A stretch of DNA of 64,000 nucleotides, from the NCBI GenBank assembly GCA_023079485.1, contig CM041104.1, forward strand, positions 3,473,676 to 3,537,675. Reading direction: 5' to 3'. Position 1 is the first letter of the stretch. Each line of letters begins with the position of its first letter. Of this stretch, positions 12,109-24,442 are shown piece after piece. Made by a program: the position numbers and the translations under genes. Source of the DNA: Archilochus colubris (lineage: Eukaryota > Chordata > Aves > Apodiformes > Trochilidae). The notes under the pieces are model-generated. The model made no database searches. It saw only the letters and a program-made list of their open reading frames with translations, and was not told the origin of the DNA.

Positions 12109-14190
12109 TTAAAAGCAGGCTGGAGCAGGATCTAGCAGCAGCTACAAGCTGGAGGCTTCTGGAACACATGGACTGCTTGGAGAGGTCCCCCCAGTGCAGC
12201 AGGAGCTGCTGACACAGGGCCAGGGCAGCACAGAGGCTGGAGGCACCTCAGGAGATATTCTCCAGGCCTTGGTCAGGGGTGATGCTGGGAAGACACCCAA
12301 TGATCAGCTCCCCCAGGTCATCTTCTGCTCACAGCCTGGTGAGTAGAAAGGCTGAAGACACAAGGTGAGCTGTAAGAACATTTATTTGAGGAGTGGTTCC
12401 TCTGCCAGCCAAGCTTGGGATGTATCAAGGGAAAAAAAGAAAAAAAAAAAAAAAAGCATTTATGGATATTAATAGCAAGAACAATTTGTGACCATGGGCT
12501 CTTCAGGTCAGTCTTTGTTTGAGGTCTACTGGAGGCAGATGAATGTGCAAAGTTTAACAGGGCTGAGTGGTGTAAATCTTATGCTCTGTGGATCTGAGGA
12601 GGCATTAAGGCACTGGTTGAGATGAGTCTTAAACTTGTTTGAATGGGACCACTGAGGTGTCTCAGGCACGGAGAAGAAATTGGGTTGAATCTGCTGGGGA
12701 GACGCTGCAAGTTTGGTGACAAAATGTGTTAATTTCTGTAGGAAGCAACAGAATTAAATCCTGCTTCAAGTGAAGAAATCAATTCAGCCTTAACTGTGAA
12801 GCTGCTAGCAAAGACTCCACAGTATAGGAAATATAATTATGATAATTAATAAAGATAATAATACAGTAAAACCTTGCTAATTCATACTAATGACTCAGAG
12901 GCTGCTTACTAATGATTGAATTTTGTGGATAAACAAGCTAGAATAATACATCACAAAATCCACTTTGTTCCATTATTTTGACAACTCTTGTTTAGTTTTA
13001 ATTATTTATACTTCATAATATAGTAGTCACTGTGCTTGGGAGGGTTTTACAAAAATAATGAAGCTCTAATAATTTGACGTGTCAGTTCAGTGCTTGCTGA
13101 AGCAGGGAGGAAGCAGAGCACATTCTGCATGTGTGCAGACCAGGCAGAGCTGAAGGCAGCTGAACGCAGATCTTTGAAGTTATAATGCTAAATATTTTCT
13201 CTCTGTAACTCCTTTTTGACCAGGAACCCTCGGAGCATCTCACCTGGTGGAGAATTCCTGCAAGCTGAGGTGCTGAACACAGAAGCATTGATGCTGATCC
13301 TCCAGAAAAATACAGTTCAAAAAACAATCATAAATGAGAAGTAGTTTTTGTGCCCGTATCAATTTTTCCCCTCAGCTCAATTGTTTTCACCATCACAAGG
13401 GCTAAATGCTTGTTTTTCATTTAAATGAGAGCTACCAATTTTACATAACCACTTGATTCCCAGAACTGCCATTCCCTGGAAACCCCAGCTTGCCACCCTG
13501 GTCCCAAGTTTGGCAAGAGCTGGCCACGCTCTTGCAACGAAAGAAGCCTCTGGAGGAACTCAGCATTTATTTAGCTCAGTTTTCCAGCTACAGAGAGTCC
13601 TGCAGGGTGCATGTTGCAACTGTGCCTTCATGGCTATGCTGGTTTAAATTTTTACAAATGGTCATTTCCATCAGATATTTGACAGAAAACCAACTCCATC
13701 AGCCCTGTCCTGGCTGGCTGTGAGCATATGGATGGGCTGTGATAACTCAATGTATCTGGGAATGGAATAACCCTGCAAAACAGCTTCGGGTGTAATATTA
13801 ACTTCTCCTGTGCTGGTTTCTGAAGGGGCTTATGGTGAGATATGTGGAAGGGAGCAGAGAGCCCAGAGCTGCAGATGGTGGGACAGAAAGGGATGATAGG
13901 AGCAGCCCAGGGCTGCCCACCTGGGAGAATCCTCCATCCCCACCTGGAGATCTGGGCTTTCCATGCTGGTCTGTCCCACAGGGTCCAGCCCAAGGGGAGA
14001 GAGAGGGGCTGGCTAGGGGTGGGTGCTGTCTCCCAACAGTGTAGGAAGTGGGGTGGTGGGAAGCAGTGGGTCTCCACACCTCGGGGAGCAGGAAGCCAAC
14101 ACTGGTGTTAGAGGCTGAGACTTGGCTTTTCTCCTTGCAGATGTGTGCTATTCTGGGTCATGTTTAGGGTGGATCAGCAAAATGCAAAAG
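12109..14190. other. Intergenic, no gene; AT-rich block inside
   Basis: No exon was recognised. It contains an A-rich tract at about 12430-12456 and an unusually AT-rich block at about 12826-13080, with many TAAT/ATTA cores, listed in the findings as possible conserved regulatory DNA. The 13650-14080 part is more GC-rich, with short open frames only. Confidence 0.5.
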
Positions 14191-14489
14191 TGAGGGTTGG
14201 TCTTTTCTCCCAAGTTACAAGGGATTAAAAAAAGAGGAAATGGCCTTAAGCTGTGCCAGAGGTGATTTAGATTGGATATTAGGAAAAATTTCTTCCCTGA
14301 AAGAGCTGTCAGGCCCTGGCCCAGATTGCCCAGGACAGGGGTGGAGTCCCCAACCCTGGAGGGATTTCAGAGCCCCGGAGATGTGGTGCTGAGGGACATG
14401 GGGCAGTGGTGGCTTTGGACGTGCTGGGTTAACGGTTTGACTCAAATCTTGAAGGCTCTTTTCCAACCCAAATGATTCCGTGATTTTAA
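14191..14489 (+). mobile_element. CR1 LINE fragment, group C, at edge of CpG island
   Basis: A diverged sense-strand CR1 fragment. The translated core reads roughly [20 protein letters not shown], equivalent to the group [18 protein letters not shown] segment. A tail with cttttccaacccaaatgatt and a degenerate ATTCCGTG/ATTTTAAG end closes it. It stops about 10-20 bp before the G-run that opens the TOX2 CpG island, so it sits directly against the promoter region. Confidence 0.85.
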
Positions 14490-14963
14490 GGCAACCTCCT
14501 TCGGGGGGGGGTGGGCACCTGGGGCTGTGCAGGGGAAATGGACGATTCTCGGGACCGTCCTGTCTCGGGCGACACCGGGCACGGTGTTAGGGTGAGGGCT
14601 GGGGGTGGGTGGGTGCAGAGGAGACGTGACCAGGTCCCCGTCAGGGAGCGGGTGTCACAGCCGCTCTGCCGCTCGCCTGGCGACTGTCACAGCTTCGGGC
14701 AGGGGGCAGGAGGCTCCTGGTGGTCCCACTCTCCTCCTATGAGCGGGTCTCCAGCGCCGCCGCCCCAAGGTGCCCCGGCCCCGGCGCGGAACAATAGCGG
14801 CCCCGGCGCGGGGCGGTGCGGAGCGGGGCGGGCCGGGGGCTGCCGCCCGCCCCCGCCGCCGCCGCCCGCCCCCTCCCCGCCCCCCGCGCCAGAGGCCCCG
14901 CCGCCGCCGCAGCCGGGTCCATGCCCGCTGGAGCCCCCGCCTGCCGCCGCCCGCAGCCCCGGC

Positions 14964-15065
14964 ATGGACGTTCGGTTTTACCCCTCCGCCCCCCCCGCCG
15001 TGGGCTCCCTGCCCGGTGCCGACCCCACTTGCCTCGGCCCACTGGATTATTATCACTGCAACAAG
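14964..15065 (+). CDS. TOX2: TOX2 exon 1, coding part (partial gene)
   Basis: This is the first coding exon of a TOX-family HMG-box gene: 34 codons from ATG 14964 to AAG 15063-15065, followed directly by GT at 15066. TOX proteins are nuclear DNA-binding regulators. TOX2 is known in mammals for roles in NK, T follicular helper and exhausted T cells. The HMG box itself lies in later exons and is not in this window. The peptide begins MDVRFYPSAPPAVG and ends LDYYHCNK. MDVR-YP is shared by the whole family. The SAP-AVG, PGA-P and LDYYH pattern is what I recall for TOX2, while TOX (TOX1) has a proline/alanine-rich middle and shares the CNK end. The ATG has a good Kozak context (G at -3, G at +4). 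The exon ends in phase 0, as expected before an exon 2 starting Phe-Asp-Gly. The donor AAG|GTACCG is weak at +4 and +5. The same frame is open upstream to 14511, so an N-terminal extension cannot be excluded. TOX-family membership is close to certain; the TOX2 paralog is likely. Confidence 0.85.
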
Positions 15066-15125
15066 GTACCGGGGGACGGGGGCGGCTGCCCGGGCTCCGC
15101 TCCTTGCGTCCCGCAACTTCTCCGC

Positions 15126-15195
15126 GGGAGGGGAGGTGGGGATGGAGAAGGGAGGAGGAGGGGAGGGTGTTGGGGGCAGGGGGGAGGGGGGGGGA
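15126..15195 (+). repeat. G-run tract, likely G-quadruplex former
   Basis: About 70 bases just downstream of the exon 1 donor with many runs of 3-9 G separated by 1-6 bases on the + (non-template) strand. The count and spacing satisfy the usual four-run G-quadruplex pattern several times over. It could form a G4 or an R-loop in early intron 1. Confidence 0.75.
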
Positions 15196-17702
15196 AAGGA
15201 AAAAAGAAAGGAAAGTGCCGTCGACTCCCGGCTTGTGCGGGAGGGAATTTTGAAAGTGGTGTGGAAGCGGAGCGGGAAGAGCCGTCGGGTCTCCGGGAGG
15301 AGCCCGAGCCTCGGGCCGGGCTGGGAGGGGAGCGCGGTGTGGGGAGCGTGGCTCCTCGGGGCTCTTCTTGCCTGGCTGCCTTTGGAACTGGGGGGGTGGG
15401 TGCGTTTATTTCCTATTTTTCCCTCCGGGAGCTTTCGGCACGGAGCAATATACGCGGGTTTGTTGGGGGTTTTTTTTGTTTGTTTTCTTTTTGTTGTTTG
15501 TGTGGCTCTTGTCGGGCACTTTTCTTGGTTTTTGCTCGCCGTGTTGTTTTGCACCTTCTTGCCCAGGCTGCCGGGCCGCCGGGCTGAGCTCGCTGGCACC
15601 TCCTGAGTCGGGGGCTCCGGTCCCCCCGGCACCCACCTGCCCCCCGCTTCCCCTTCCCACCCTGCCGCTCCTGGCCCCTATTCCCGGGGGAATGGGTGTC
15701 CCCCGGAGCTCCAGCACGGCGAGGAAAGCTCCCGGTAACCTACATAACCCCCCCACCCCCTCCGACACCCGCTGCAGCTGCGGGGCGAAGCACCCTCCTC
15801 TTGTAAGGAGAGAGGCATCCGCAGGGGGAGGTTTGAGAGCGCTGGAGGTGCTGGGGAGAAATTTTCCTTCATCCCAGAGAAAGCGAAGCGAAGGATAGAT
15901 GCTGTACTTAAGGGAGAAAGAGTTCTCCGCCGGTATTGCCTTCCTTGCCCGTAGGTAAACAGCGATGATGTTTCGGCAACAAAGCCAGAGGAAGCGGGGC
16001 CAGTGGGAGAGAGGGGAGGATCAGCGCGATAAGCTGCGAGACATAACCCTGACTGCATCCGTCTGGGCTAAATTCGGGTAATTGCATTGAAAAAAAACAA
16101 ACGAAAAAGTTAATAAAGGGAGAAAAGGTTTTCCTGGCTTGTGAGTGCAGCTCAGGGTGCCCTCGGCTCTGCTTGCTGTGTGATGTTTCGGGATCAAACT
16201 CTTGAGAAACGAGGGAAGTGAAACCTGCATGGCTTCCCCGGTGCAAATTAATCTTTATGTATCAACATATGTATTTAACTGTTCTCTGTCACTTGGGCTA
16301 TTTATCTCTTTCTATTAACTGGTGGCAAACCTAATAGTTCTCATTAATTTTGCGGTGCCTGATTATGCTGAAAGGAAACAACTGAAATTGATTTCTCCTG
16401 TATCCGCGCCCTGCTAGTTTCAAACTGTTTTATTAGCTTTGCCGTTGCTCTTAAAATGCTAAATATGCTCTTAAAATACTAACGAGAGATGGGTCACCTG
16501 GGAGCAGATCATCCCTGCTGCTGAAACAGCAGCCAATAAACTGTGCAAAAGCTGAAAGTCTGGGCTCATGCGAGTGTGGGGAGCTGCAGCTCCCTCCAGA
16601 TCCTGCTGCCTCTAGGAGCTCGGTTGGACCAAGAAGTTGTCAGATGTGAACATGATTTAGTTTGCCTTCCAGTTTACTGTGGGGGAGCTGGGGCTCTCAG
16701 CCATGCACCCAGCACTGCCCTGAAGCTTCGTGGTCCCAGCATCGCCCACCCGAGGCTTGGGGCGCGTGGGGCCCCACGCCTGCAGCTCATCGTGGCCTGA
16801 ATCCCTGAGATTAGTCCCGGATTAGGCGCTGGCGATTGATCCGCAGGTCCTTGCAGCAGCACGGAGCAGGAGGATGGAAGGAATTTCTTCTTCAGGGGCT
16901 CTGGAAAGCGCAGCCCTGGGGGACGAGTGGGTTTGTTTAGGTGCTGGTAGATGGGACAGCGGAGAGGAGCACCCCAGGTGCTGACCACTGCCACCAGATG
17001 CTGCTGTTGTCACTGTGACCGAAGATCTTAAGGCAGCAGGAGGAAGAAAGGAAGTGACTTGCCCTTTTCTGATATTCAGGGCTCTTTCCCGCCCTCCCTC
17101 CCCCCCATCTTTTCTTTTCTGAGTTATCAAATGTCATTTGCTTATGCACAGCAGTGCACGTTTGTCTGCAGGATGAGGCTGCTGGAATGAAGCCAGAGAT
17201 GGAAGGGGTTGACTTTGTCTTCGTGGCCGAGCTCAGGTGAAACTTCAGCGTCAAAAAGCAGGGTCTGGTGTGGAGTTATCAACTTGTGCCTTTGCTTCAG
17301 AGGGCTTCTCCAGCTGGTGTGGGGTGGTGTATGACTGAGGCTCACCCCCATCGTGCTGTTACTGTGTCTGAGCATTCCTGCTTCTCAGATCCACATGGGA
17401 CCCTCTGGGAAACTCCAGAAACTCCCACCAGTCCCAACCCCATTGCTGGTGGCTCAGCCCAGGGCCAGGCTAAGACCAGTGTCTGCCTCAAACATTTCTA
17501 CTTTCAAAGGCTACAGAGGAGGGTAGGGTGAGCTGGAAAACTCGGAAATTCTCCAGCTATGGCACCCAGGAATCCATCTGAAATCCAGCTCTGAGAGAAC
17601 ATGGGCAGGGAGCTCTTACAGGCTCTTTGCTGTCCTCCTCTGAGTTTCTGGAGGGGCTTGGAAGCCCTTTGAGTTAAAGGGCTCATTTTGTTCAGGTTCA
17701 GC

Positions 17703-17757
17703 TTTTTTTTCTTTTTTTCTTTTTTCTTTTTTTCTTTTTTTCTTTTTTTTTTTTTTT
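17703..17757. repeat. Polypyrimidine tract, (T6-8 C)n
   Basis: About 55 bases made almost only of T runs of 6-8 bases split by single C residues, ending in an uninterrupted T run. A simple repeat with a period of about 8. Confidence 0.9.
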
Positions 17758-20700
17758 CCCAAAGGGCTGCCTTGTTTATTTATTAATTTGGGGAGGAGGG
17801 GAGAGGCAGGGAAGCTGGGAAGGAGTGTGCAGTGTCACTGTGCATAAATAACAACTGTGAGCACGGCAGATCTCTGCCCACTCGCTGAGGAGATGGGAGC
17901 CATCCCAGTATCATGCTTGGTAAGTGCACAAACCAATTCCATTAACATTTCAGGATGCTCTGGGCTGGAGTGCATCTCCCTGGCGTGCTGCAGGAAGCCC
18001 TGGTTTCACTTTGCAGCTACCTAGATGCCTGTCTTCTCTCAGCCTTTCCATTTTTAAAAGATCAAGGTGTGTTTAGAGGGCTAATGAAATCGGAGCCTAC
18101 GTTCAGCTGAGGCCTCCTGGAAAGGGAAGGATTTGCACCATTTCTTCCCAAGCATCCCAGTTTTCCCTTGAAGGGCTGGTTTCCAGGGGGACTGGTGGTG
18201 GGGATGAGGGGCTGGATACCCATGGGTGGAGAACAGCAGGCAGGGTGAGAAGGAGCCTTCCCCTCTGCTAATGGTTTTGGTGAGGAGTTTTTTTGCATTG
18301 GGCACCCTGATGGCTTCCCAGGTAAAGCAGTCCTCATCTCAGGTGGTCCCATCTGGAGCTGCTTCCCATGGCAGCTGTAAAGAGGAGCCAGCCCCAAATT
18401 CCCAGTTTCCAGGGAGCTGCATCTTGCATCCTGGAGGACTGATGCTCCTTGGTAGGATTTTTTAGGGTTGTGCTGGACTTAGCCCAAGGTACAAGGGTGA
18501 TATGGAGTGACACCTTCTTGGAGCCACCTAAAAGCCTCCCCAGGGCACCCTGCAACAAGCCTTCCTTATGCTGGGGTGCTAGACCCTTGCTTCCTTCCCA
18601 TGGGCTGTGTCCAGGACCTGCTTCATCACTGGGTGTGCAGAGAAGAAACCTCTCCTGGGCATTAGGTCCTGTCTGCAGGAGCTGGGGGGTTAGGCTGGAA
18701 GTGGCACAACCTCTGCAAGGAGACCTCCAAACTGTGACACCCATCTCTGCCATCGGGCACCTGAGCCCTGCTGAAGGGAGCACCTGCCTCTGTTTTGGAT
18801 TCCTCTCTTAAATCTGGGTCTAAAGCATCTTTTTCTGTCCCCTCTGGCCTTTTTCTTGGGGTGTTGGTACCTGCCTGGGCAAGAGGAGCTTTCCTGGTGT
18901 TTGATGGTGTTACCAGAGAGCAAATTCCTGCATTGTCAAGGGTTTATTGGTTGGGGTTGGGATTTTTTTGTCCCTCCAATTGCTTTGTGAAAATGTCGGG
19001 ATTTTTACCACTTCAACTCTGTTTCCCAATAAGTAAACCTTGGAAAAAAAGTTCAGAAACAGAAGGACTTGTTCTGCTTCTAGCAGAGTTTTAGCAGCAG
19101 GACCTGGTGTGCTGGCTGATACACCAGTGTGGAAAGGTTTTCCCAGATCTTAAATTGTGTGAGTCAATGAAGCACAGGAGGGAGTTTTTCCTCCTTAGCC
19201 CAAGAAAAATTGATTTATCATTTTTTTTATGCCTAGGGGACAGGACTCCTGCCTGAGCATGGTTCCAGGTGCTCATTCAGGCAGTGAATGTGGGGGTGCA
19301 GGAGGAGTCATCCTGCTCCTCACTCCCAAGGAGCAGAAATAAATTGAAATATAAATTCTTCTTGGCTGTTTCTGGTGTTTTGGTGCTCAGACTCGGGTAG
19401 CACATTGCCTCATTTCCACGCAGGGCAGTGATTGATAGGGAGGAAGAGGAGAACCCAGCCTGGGAATACATAATCCTTGCAGATTGTCACTTCTGTGACA
19501 CTGGGAGTGCCTGTTGTCCTTGGGGACCTTGGTTTTCCCATTGAGATTCCTACTGGGGAGCCCTGCTAACCCTGTGGCATTTCTGTGTGATTCAGCAGCT
19601 CCACCAAACCTTCTCCCAAACCTTTCTATTGGGGCTTTGTGGCTTTGCAATCTCCAGACACGCCCTGTGCCTTGCCTTTTAGGCTGATAAATTGACAAAA
19701 ACTATTTGGCCAGTTACAGCATCATAAATTATGGATAATTAAAATCTGATAGTCATGAGATGGGTATTAATCTGCAACTGATGCTCTCTTCTTCTTTCAA
19801 GAATCCTTCAGAAAAGGGATCTGGTGTAAGGTTGGTGTAAGCCTGGGTTGGTGTAGGAAAGGCATTTCTGTGGAACGTTCTGTTTTGCTTTGACTTTTAC
19901 CATAAATTGTACATTGCAATGATAAACATGGTCCCTTTTTTATCCTTCCAGAATTGCTTTGCCATTCTGGAAGATAAAATATATATATTCTTTTCCTTTC
20001 TACTTTCTAAGCCAACTCTGTTTTGAAGTAGCATAAATCTTTCTTTGGAGATGGAGGATTTTGGATGAAGAACAAAGTCCAGCAAATTTTTAATTCAGGG
20101 CCCATTTTATTCTCATTTGGCAGGCAGCTCTCGTTGATTTGCAAATGTGGTTTAATTTTTTTTTTTTTTTTTGGGCCCTGGTTATGGGCAAGGGCTTCTG
20201 CCTCTGTAAAGCCTTAGAGTTACTCAGTGGGACAGCTCTGTGTCCTCCAGAACCATCTCTGATGGGCTGCATGGGAGAAAGCTTTTGAAGCTCCCTTTTG
20301 CCTTGGGCTTTAAGTCAGAGGTTGGAAGCTAAATAATGAATGTTCATCCATTCATAGAAATTGTTGTTCTGTCTGTATGCTCAGAGGGAAGGTTTTAATC
20401 TGGTGTTTGGGGAACAATAGGAGATACTAAGTGTTTGTTTGGGCTCGTTCTGAATAACCTTGTCAAGGGCTTGATCCATGTGAGTCCCCATAGTGGAGGA
20501 GGCATTGACAGACAAAAACTTGGGAGCCAAATTTTGCAACTTTCCTTGTTTTATTTATGGGGCTTCAAATCCATGATAAACATTGCCCTGTAAAATCAGG
20601 GCTCCAAACCCCATTGCAACCGTAACCATGGGGTAAATCCAGGAACAGCTTTGGACTTGCAACTCTGAGCCTGCAACAAGCCCTGGCATCAGTTTATGCA

Positions 20701-23265
20701 TCCATAAAGCAGAAAACGTTTTGTTGATAGTTGTGTTTTGCTTGTAACAGCATCTCTAGTTCCCACAGGGCACGGCTGCTGCTGGTGGGGAGGGCACCTC
20801 TAACCCTTGCAGAGCTCCTATGGGGCCCTACTCTTGCTCGCTGGGAGAAGGGGCACTGCTGGCTCCTTGCCCAGTGGTTGTTGTCACCAGTGTGGTATTT
20901 CTGTGGCATAGGAATAATATAGAAAAAACACCCTCTCTTTTCATTCTGCCTTCACTTTGCATCTCCATGATGCTGGGAGTGAGGACCAGGCTCCAGCAGG
21001 AGTGAGCTGGGGTGTGACCATCATCCCCTCCAGGTGCATTATTTTCCCCTATTACCTTTTATGCTCATTCACTGCTTTTTATTTTATTTTTTTTACAAAA
21101 CGAGCTCTAAATGCTTTTACCATAAGCTGGGTTATATCTTTCAGTATAAATGAAGCATATAATTGTGTTTTCCTAACAATCTTACATTAAAAATAAGTTC
21201 CTGTGCTGCTAATGTGTTTTCCTTGACAATTTTCCATCCAGCAAATGCAATCTGAAGCAGTCAGTGTGTTCTGCCTCTTCTTGATATTTTATTCTGCTTT
21301 TCTGAAGTCAGGGTAAGGTGTGAGTGTGATTCCAGCTTTGATACCATTAACTAACTCCTAATTGGAGGTTTGAGCTCTGGTGTTCCACCTCTGTGATTTT
21401 ACACACATTTTCATACAATTAAAGCTTCTACCTGGGGGTGCACAGTTCAGCTGCGAGGGGGTGGGGGAGAAATCTCCCAACAAAACTTACTGAAATGAGC
21501 ACAAAAAAAAAAAAGAAAGAAAAAAAGGAAGTGATTGAAACGGGTATGAAATTGCCTGGGTTTGTAGTTATATCACCAGATTTAAATATTTTAATCAACT
21601 CCACCACCACCCCCCCCTCCCATTCCTCTTTCTGTTATTTCCCTCTGGTGGATTTGTTCTGATGGATGCCATTTCTTCCTTGAAAAATGGCATCAGCTGC
21701 CACCTCCCCTGCGGGCAAAACCTTTGCCTTGTGCCACGGCATCTCTTCCACCCTCATCTTTTTGCAAAGCTGGGTTGACCTCTGCAGATACAATTAATTC
21801 TCTTCCTGACAACTGTGTGATTTTGGTGCAGCTCAGTGGTGAATGGAACTGTTTGGTAAATGTTAAATTAGGGCCCTGGACTAAGGAAATGTTATTATGG
21901 GAAGATTATTTGTGCTGGGTGCTGCCAGGGCTGCTGAGGAACCTTATCTGCAGAAATTGGGTGTCTCTTGGTCTGAGGCAGTTTCTTGACCTCTAATTAT
22001 AGCCTGGACACAGGAGACTGGATTGCATAATCATATGAAATGTAGATTATTTTTTTTATTATTATTTTTAAATTTCTTTTAAGGACCCAGCCTCTAGATC
22101 TCATGGTAATTTAATTTTTTTTTTTTCTATTTCTGTGTTTCTGTCTCACAACCTAACAGGAGCTGGAGAAAGAGGGCAGCAGTATGAGGCCCTGCTCCTG
22201 TGTGGGGTGGATGGGAAAACTCTGCTTGGAGCCTCCCCATTCCCAGTGTCCACCAGCCTCCACCCTGCACAGCTCCAAGGAGTGAGCACTGGCTGTGCTG
22301 ACCTGTGCCCTCTGGTGACATCCACCACCCTCTCTGTCACCCAGAGTCCATTTCCCCCAGGACCAGGCTGTTGATGCTCTGTGGATCCTGTTCCACCTTG
22401 GTCGTGGCAAGGAGGACATTTTTTTATTGGATTAGCTGGATCACATTAGCAGATTTTCCTTCCCACAAAACTCCCCTGTGACTCAAGAGTTTCCACTCCC
22501 ATCTGGACTCACCAGGGAGGTTCTGTCCCCTTTCTCCCCAGCTGTCTGCCTGCACCCCTCACTCCTCGTCCTCTTGGCTTTAGAGCAGAACGTCTTCATC
22601 TCCCTCTTCATCTCCTTTTCCCTGTGGCATGGAGCTTTCCCTTGGCTGGAGTCAGGGCTGGGGGACAGTGGTTCTTGTGCCTCTGCCATTTATCCTCCAC
22701 AGGATCTGGCCTAGGGCTCCATCTCCAGAAGCAGCAGCTTGTTTTGGGGTATTCCAGGCATTTGGGGGATGTTTTATGAACAATTTGAGCTGTTCCAAGC
22801 ACTGAGCACCCATTGCAGGAGACACAGGTACCTGGAGAGGTGGAAGCAGAGCCCAAGGCACCCAGAAAGGTTTTTCTCTTCCAAAGATGTGAATCTTCAC
22901 ATTTATACCTAGGATGAGTTTCATCTTTCCAGTGTGATTTACACAGCAGTTCACTCCCTGAGTGTCTTTTCCCTCTCCCTGGGAAGGTGGTGGGGTTGTA
23001 CAACTCATGAATAGTCGTTGAGCCATTAGAAAAAAACTCAAGTGCAGCAGTTTTTATGTGAAGGACAACCCTGCAAAGTGTTGGAGATGGGGCAGGTGGT
23101 GGTCACAGAGAGCTTGGCCTGTCCAGACCTGGTGGACACCAGCCTTGCTCCCAGCAGGGTCCAGGTTGAGCTTTTTCAGAAGCTGATCTGTGAGTGATGA
23201 GCTGTTTCATTCCACCTCAACCATCACCTGTCCTTTGCACCATGGGGAGGATACTCCAGGGCCCT

Positions 23266-23316
23266 AGGGACCATTATAGGGGACCATTAGGTCCATTATA
23301 GGGGACCATTATTAGG
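23266..23316. repeat. Short imperfect tandem repeat (gggaccattatag)
   Basis: Three imperfect copies of ggaccattatagg occur in a row, with a variant ggtccattatagg between them. A local tandem duplication with no evident function. Confidence 0.85.
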
Positions 23317-24365
23317 ACCTGCCCAGGGTTGGTTTCTCCAGGCTGTGTGCTGCTGCACCCAGAGGGAGGTTTGTGGTCTTCAGGGTTCCCCAATTTGCCT
23401 CCACTTGTTGGCTTTGAATGAAAAGACTTTGTTTTATTGCTTACAGTTACTGAACCCTAAAATAAAGGGGTTTTGTGTATCAAAACAATAGCAGTTTAGA
23501 TCCACTCCATGTTTCTCATTTTTCCTGGGTGCTTCTTTGATCAGTGGGTGCTCATAGGCTTGAGCTGTGCCTGCCACAGGAGAATGATGTGTTTTTAGGG
23601 AAATGGGTTTGTGTTTTTAGGGAACTGGATTTCTAGTCCCTGGTGTCAGGAGATGGGCAGAGTGCCCCAGAGTCTTTAGCTAAAAGAAAAGCAACTTTGA
23701 CAGTGTAGGAATTAAAATTTCTGAGAACTCATGAGGAAGTTTTATATGGAAATGCTTAATTGAATTACCTGGGTTTGTCCCAGTTTAGGCAGTGGGAGAA
23801 AAAAAAAAGGGGTTTGGGTGTTATCTGGCGAAGAAAAAAGCAGAAATACTGGAGGAGGGGAAAATATGAAGCAGAGAATCTGGGGCTTGGCAAATATGTG
23901 TTCATCCTGATAGGATTCTGCTCTGTTTGTCCCTTTTAAACCCAGGGAGGCAACTCCCCCCAACCCTCCCATGTATTATCTTGTCTCTAAACAGCCTTCA
24001 AAGGAGAAGAAGAATGTACTGTTAAAATATCAAACTTTGGGGAATGGCTGGCAGACTTTAGCACTGATAAGCATTGTTGATGGAAGATCAAACAGCCCTT
24101 GGAAGCAGCAGAGAAACCTTCCAACAAGTGCAGTGGATCTGGCCCTGCAGGCAGACAGGGAGGTCACCCAGGTTTTGCTCTCGGGATGTTTGGGAACCTG
24201 CAGCTGGAATTACAGTCTGGGTCCCTCTTCCCCAGACAGACCTTGGCGACGTGATGGTTTTCAACCTGATAGCTCTGTTCAAGCTGAGGACAACATCTAT
24301 TCCATTGCCAAGAAAACCAGACTCATGTTTTCATTATTAGGTGGTCAGTTTAGAGTATTTTCTGG

Positions 24366-24442
24366 TTTTTTTTCTCCCCCCTTAAGATAAAGAGGCTGTG
24401 AGTATTTTTTTTTTTTTCCTCCCCTTAAGATAAAGAGGCTGC
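24366..24442. repeat. 43-bp tandem duplication
   Basis: The block T-run, C-run, cttaagataaagaggctg occurs twice, with the cttaagataa core at 24381 and again at 24424 (offset 43). The two copies differ mainly in the length of the T and C runs, which fits replication slippage. Confidence 0.9.

Larger units (their letters stand above)
14500..15900 (+). promoter_or_regulatory. TOX2: CpG island promoter of TOX2
   Basis: An abrupt shift from AT-leaning, CpG-poor DNA to a dense CpG/GC block, with strongest density at about 14740-15110. It contains GC-box (Sp1-type) sequences such as gcggggcgggcc near 14822-14833 and runs of CCG triplets at about 14852-14869 and 14898-14911. A SOX-like AACAATAG lies at about 14790-14797. 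No clear TATA box is seen, which is usual for a CpG-island promoter with dispersed starts. The coding start at 14964 lies inside it. The transcription start cannot be fixed from sequence alone. Island edges are estimated by eye. Confidence 0.85.

Noticed and set aside
12430..12456. A-rich tract considered as the tail of a processed pseudogene
   Set aside because: No recognisable coding sequence or polyadenylation signal directly upstream, and no matching flank duplication was seen.
14511..15587. 358-codon + strand open frame through the CpG island
   Set aside because: It reads through the TOX2 exon 1 donor into intron; length reflects scarcity of stop codons in GC-rich DNA. Only 14964-15065 is supported.
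14655..15632. 325-codon minus-strand open frame opposite TOX2 exon 1
   Set aside because: Low-complexity Arg/Gly/Pro shadow of the GC-rich island; no family match and no supporting context.
18900..18950. Phe-Asp-Gly codons (tttgatggt) considered as TOX2 exon 2 start
   Set aside because: No AG acceptor directly before it, and the following residues (VTREQ) do not fit the TOX2 exon 2 pattern.
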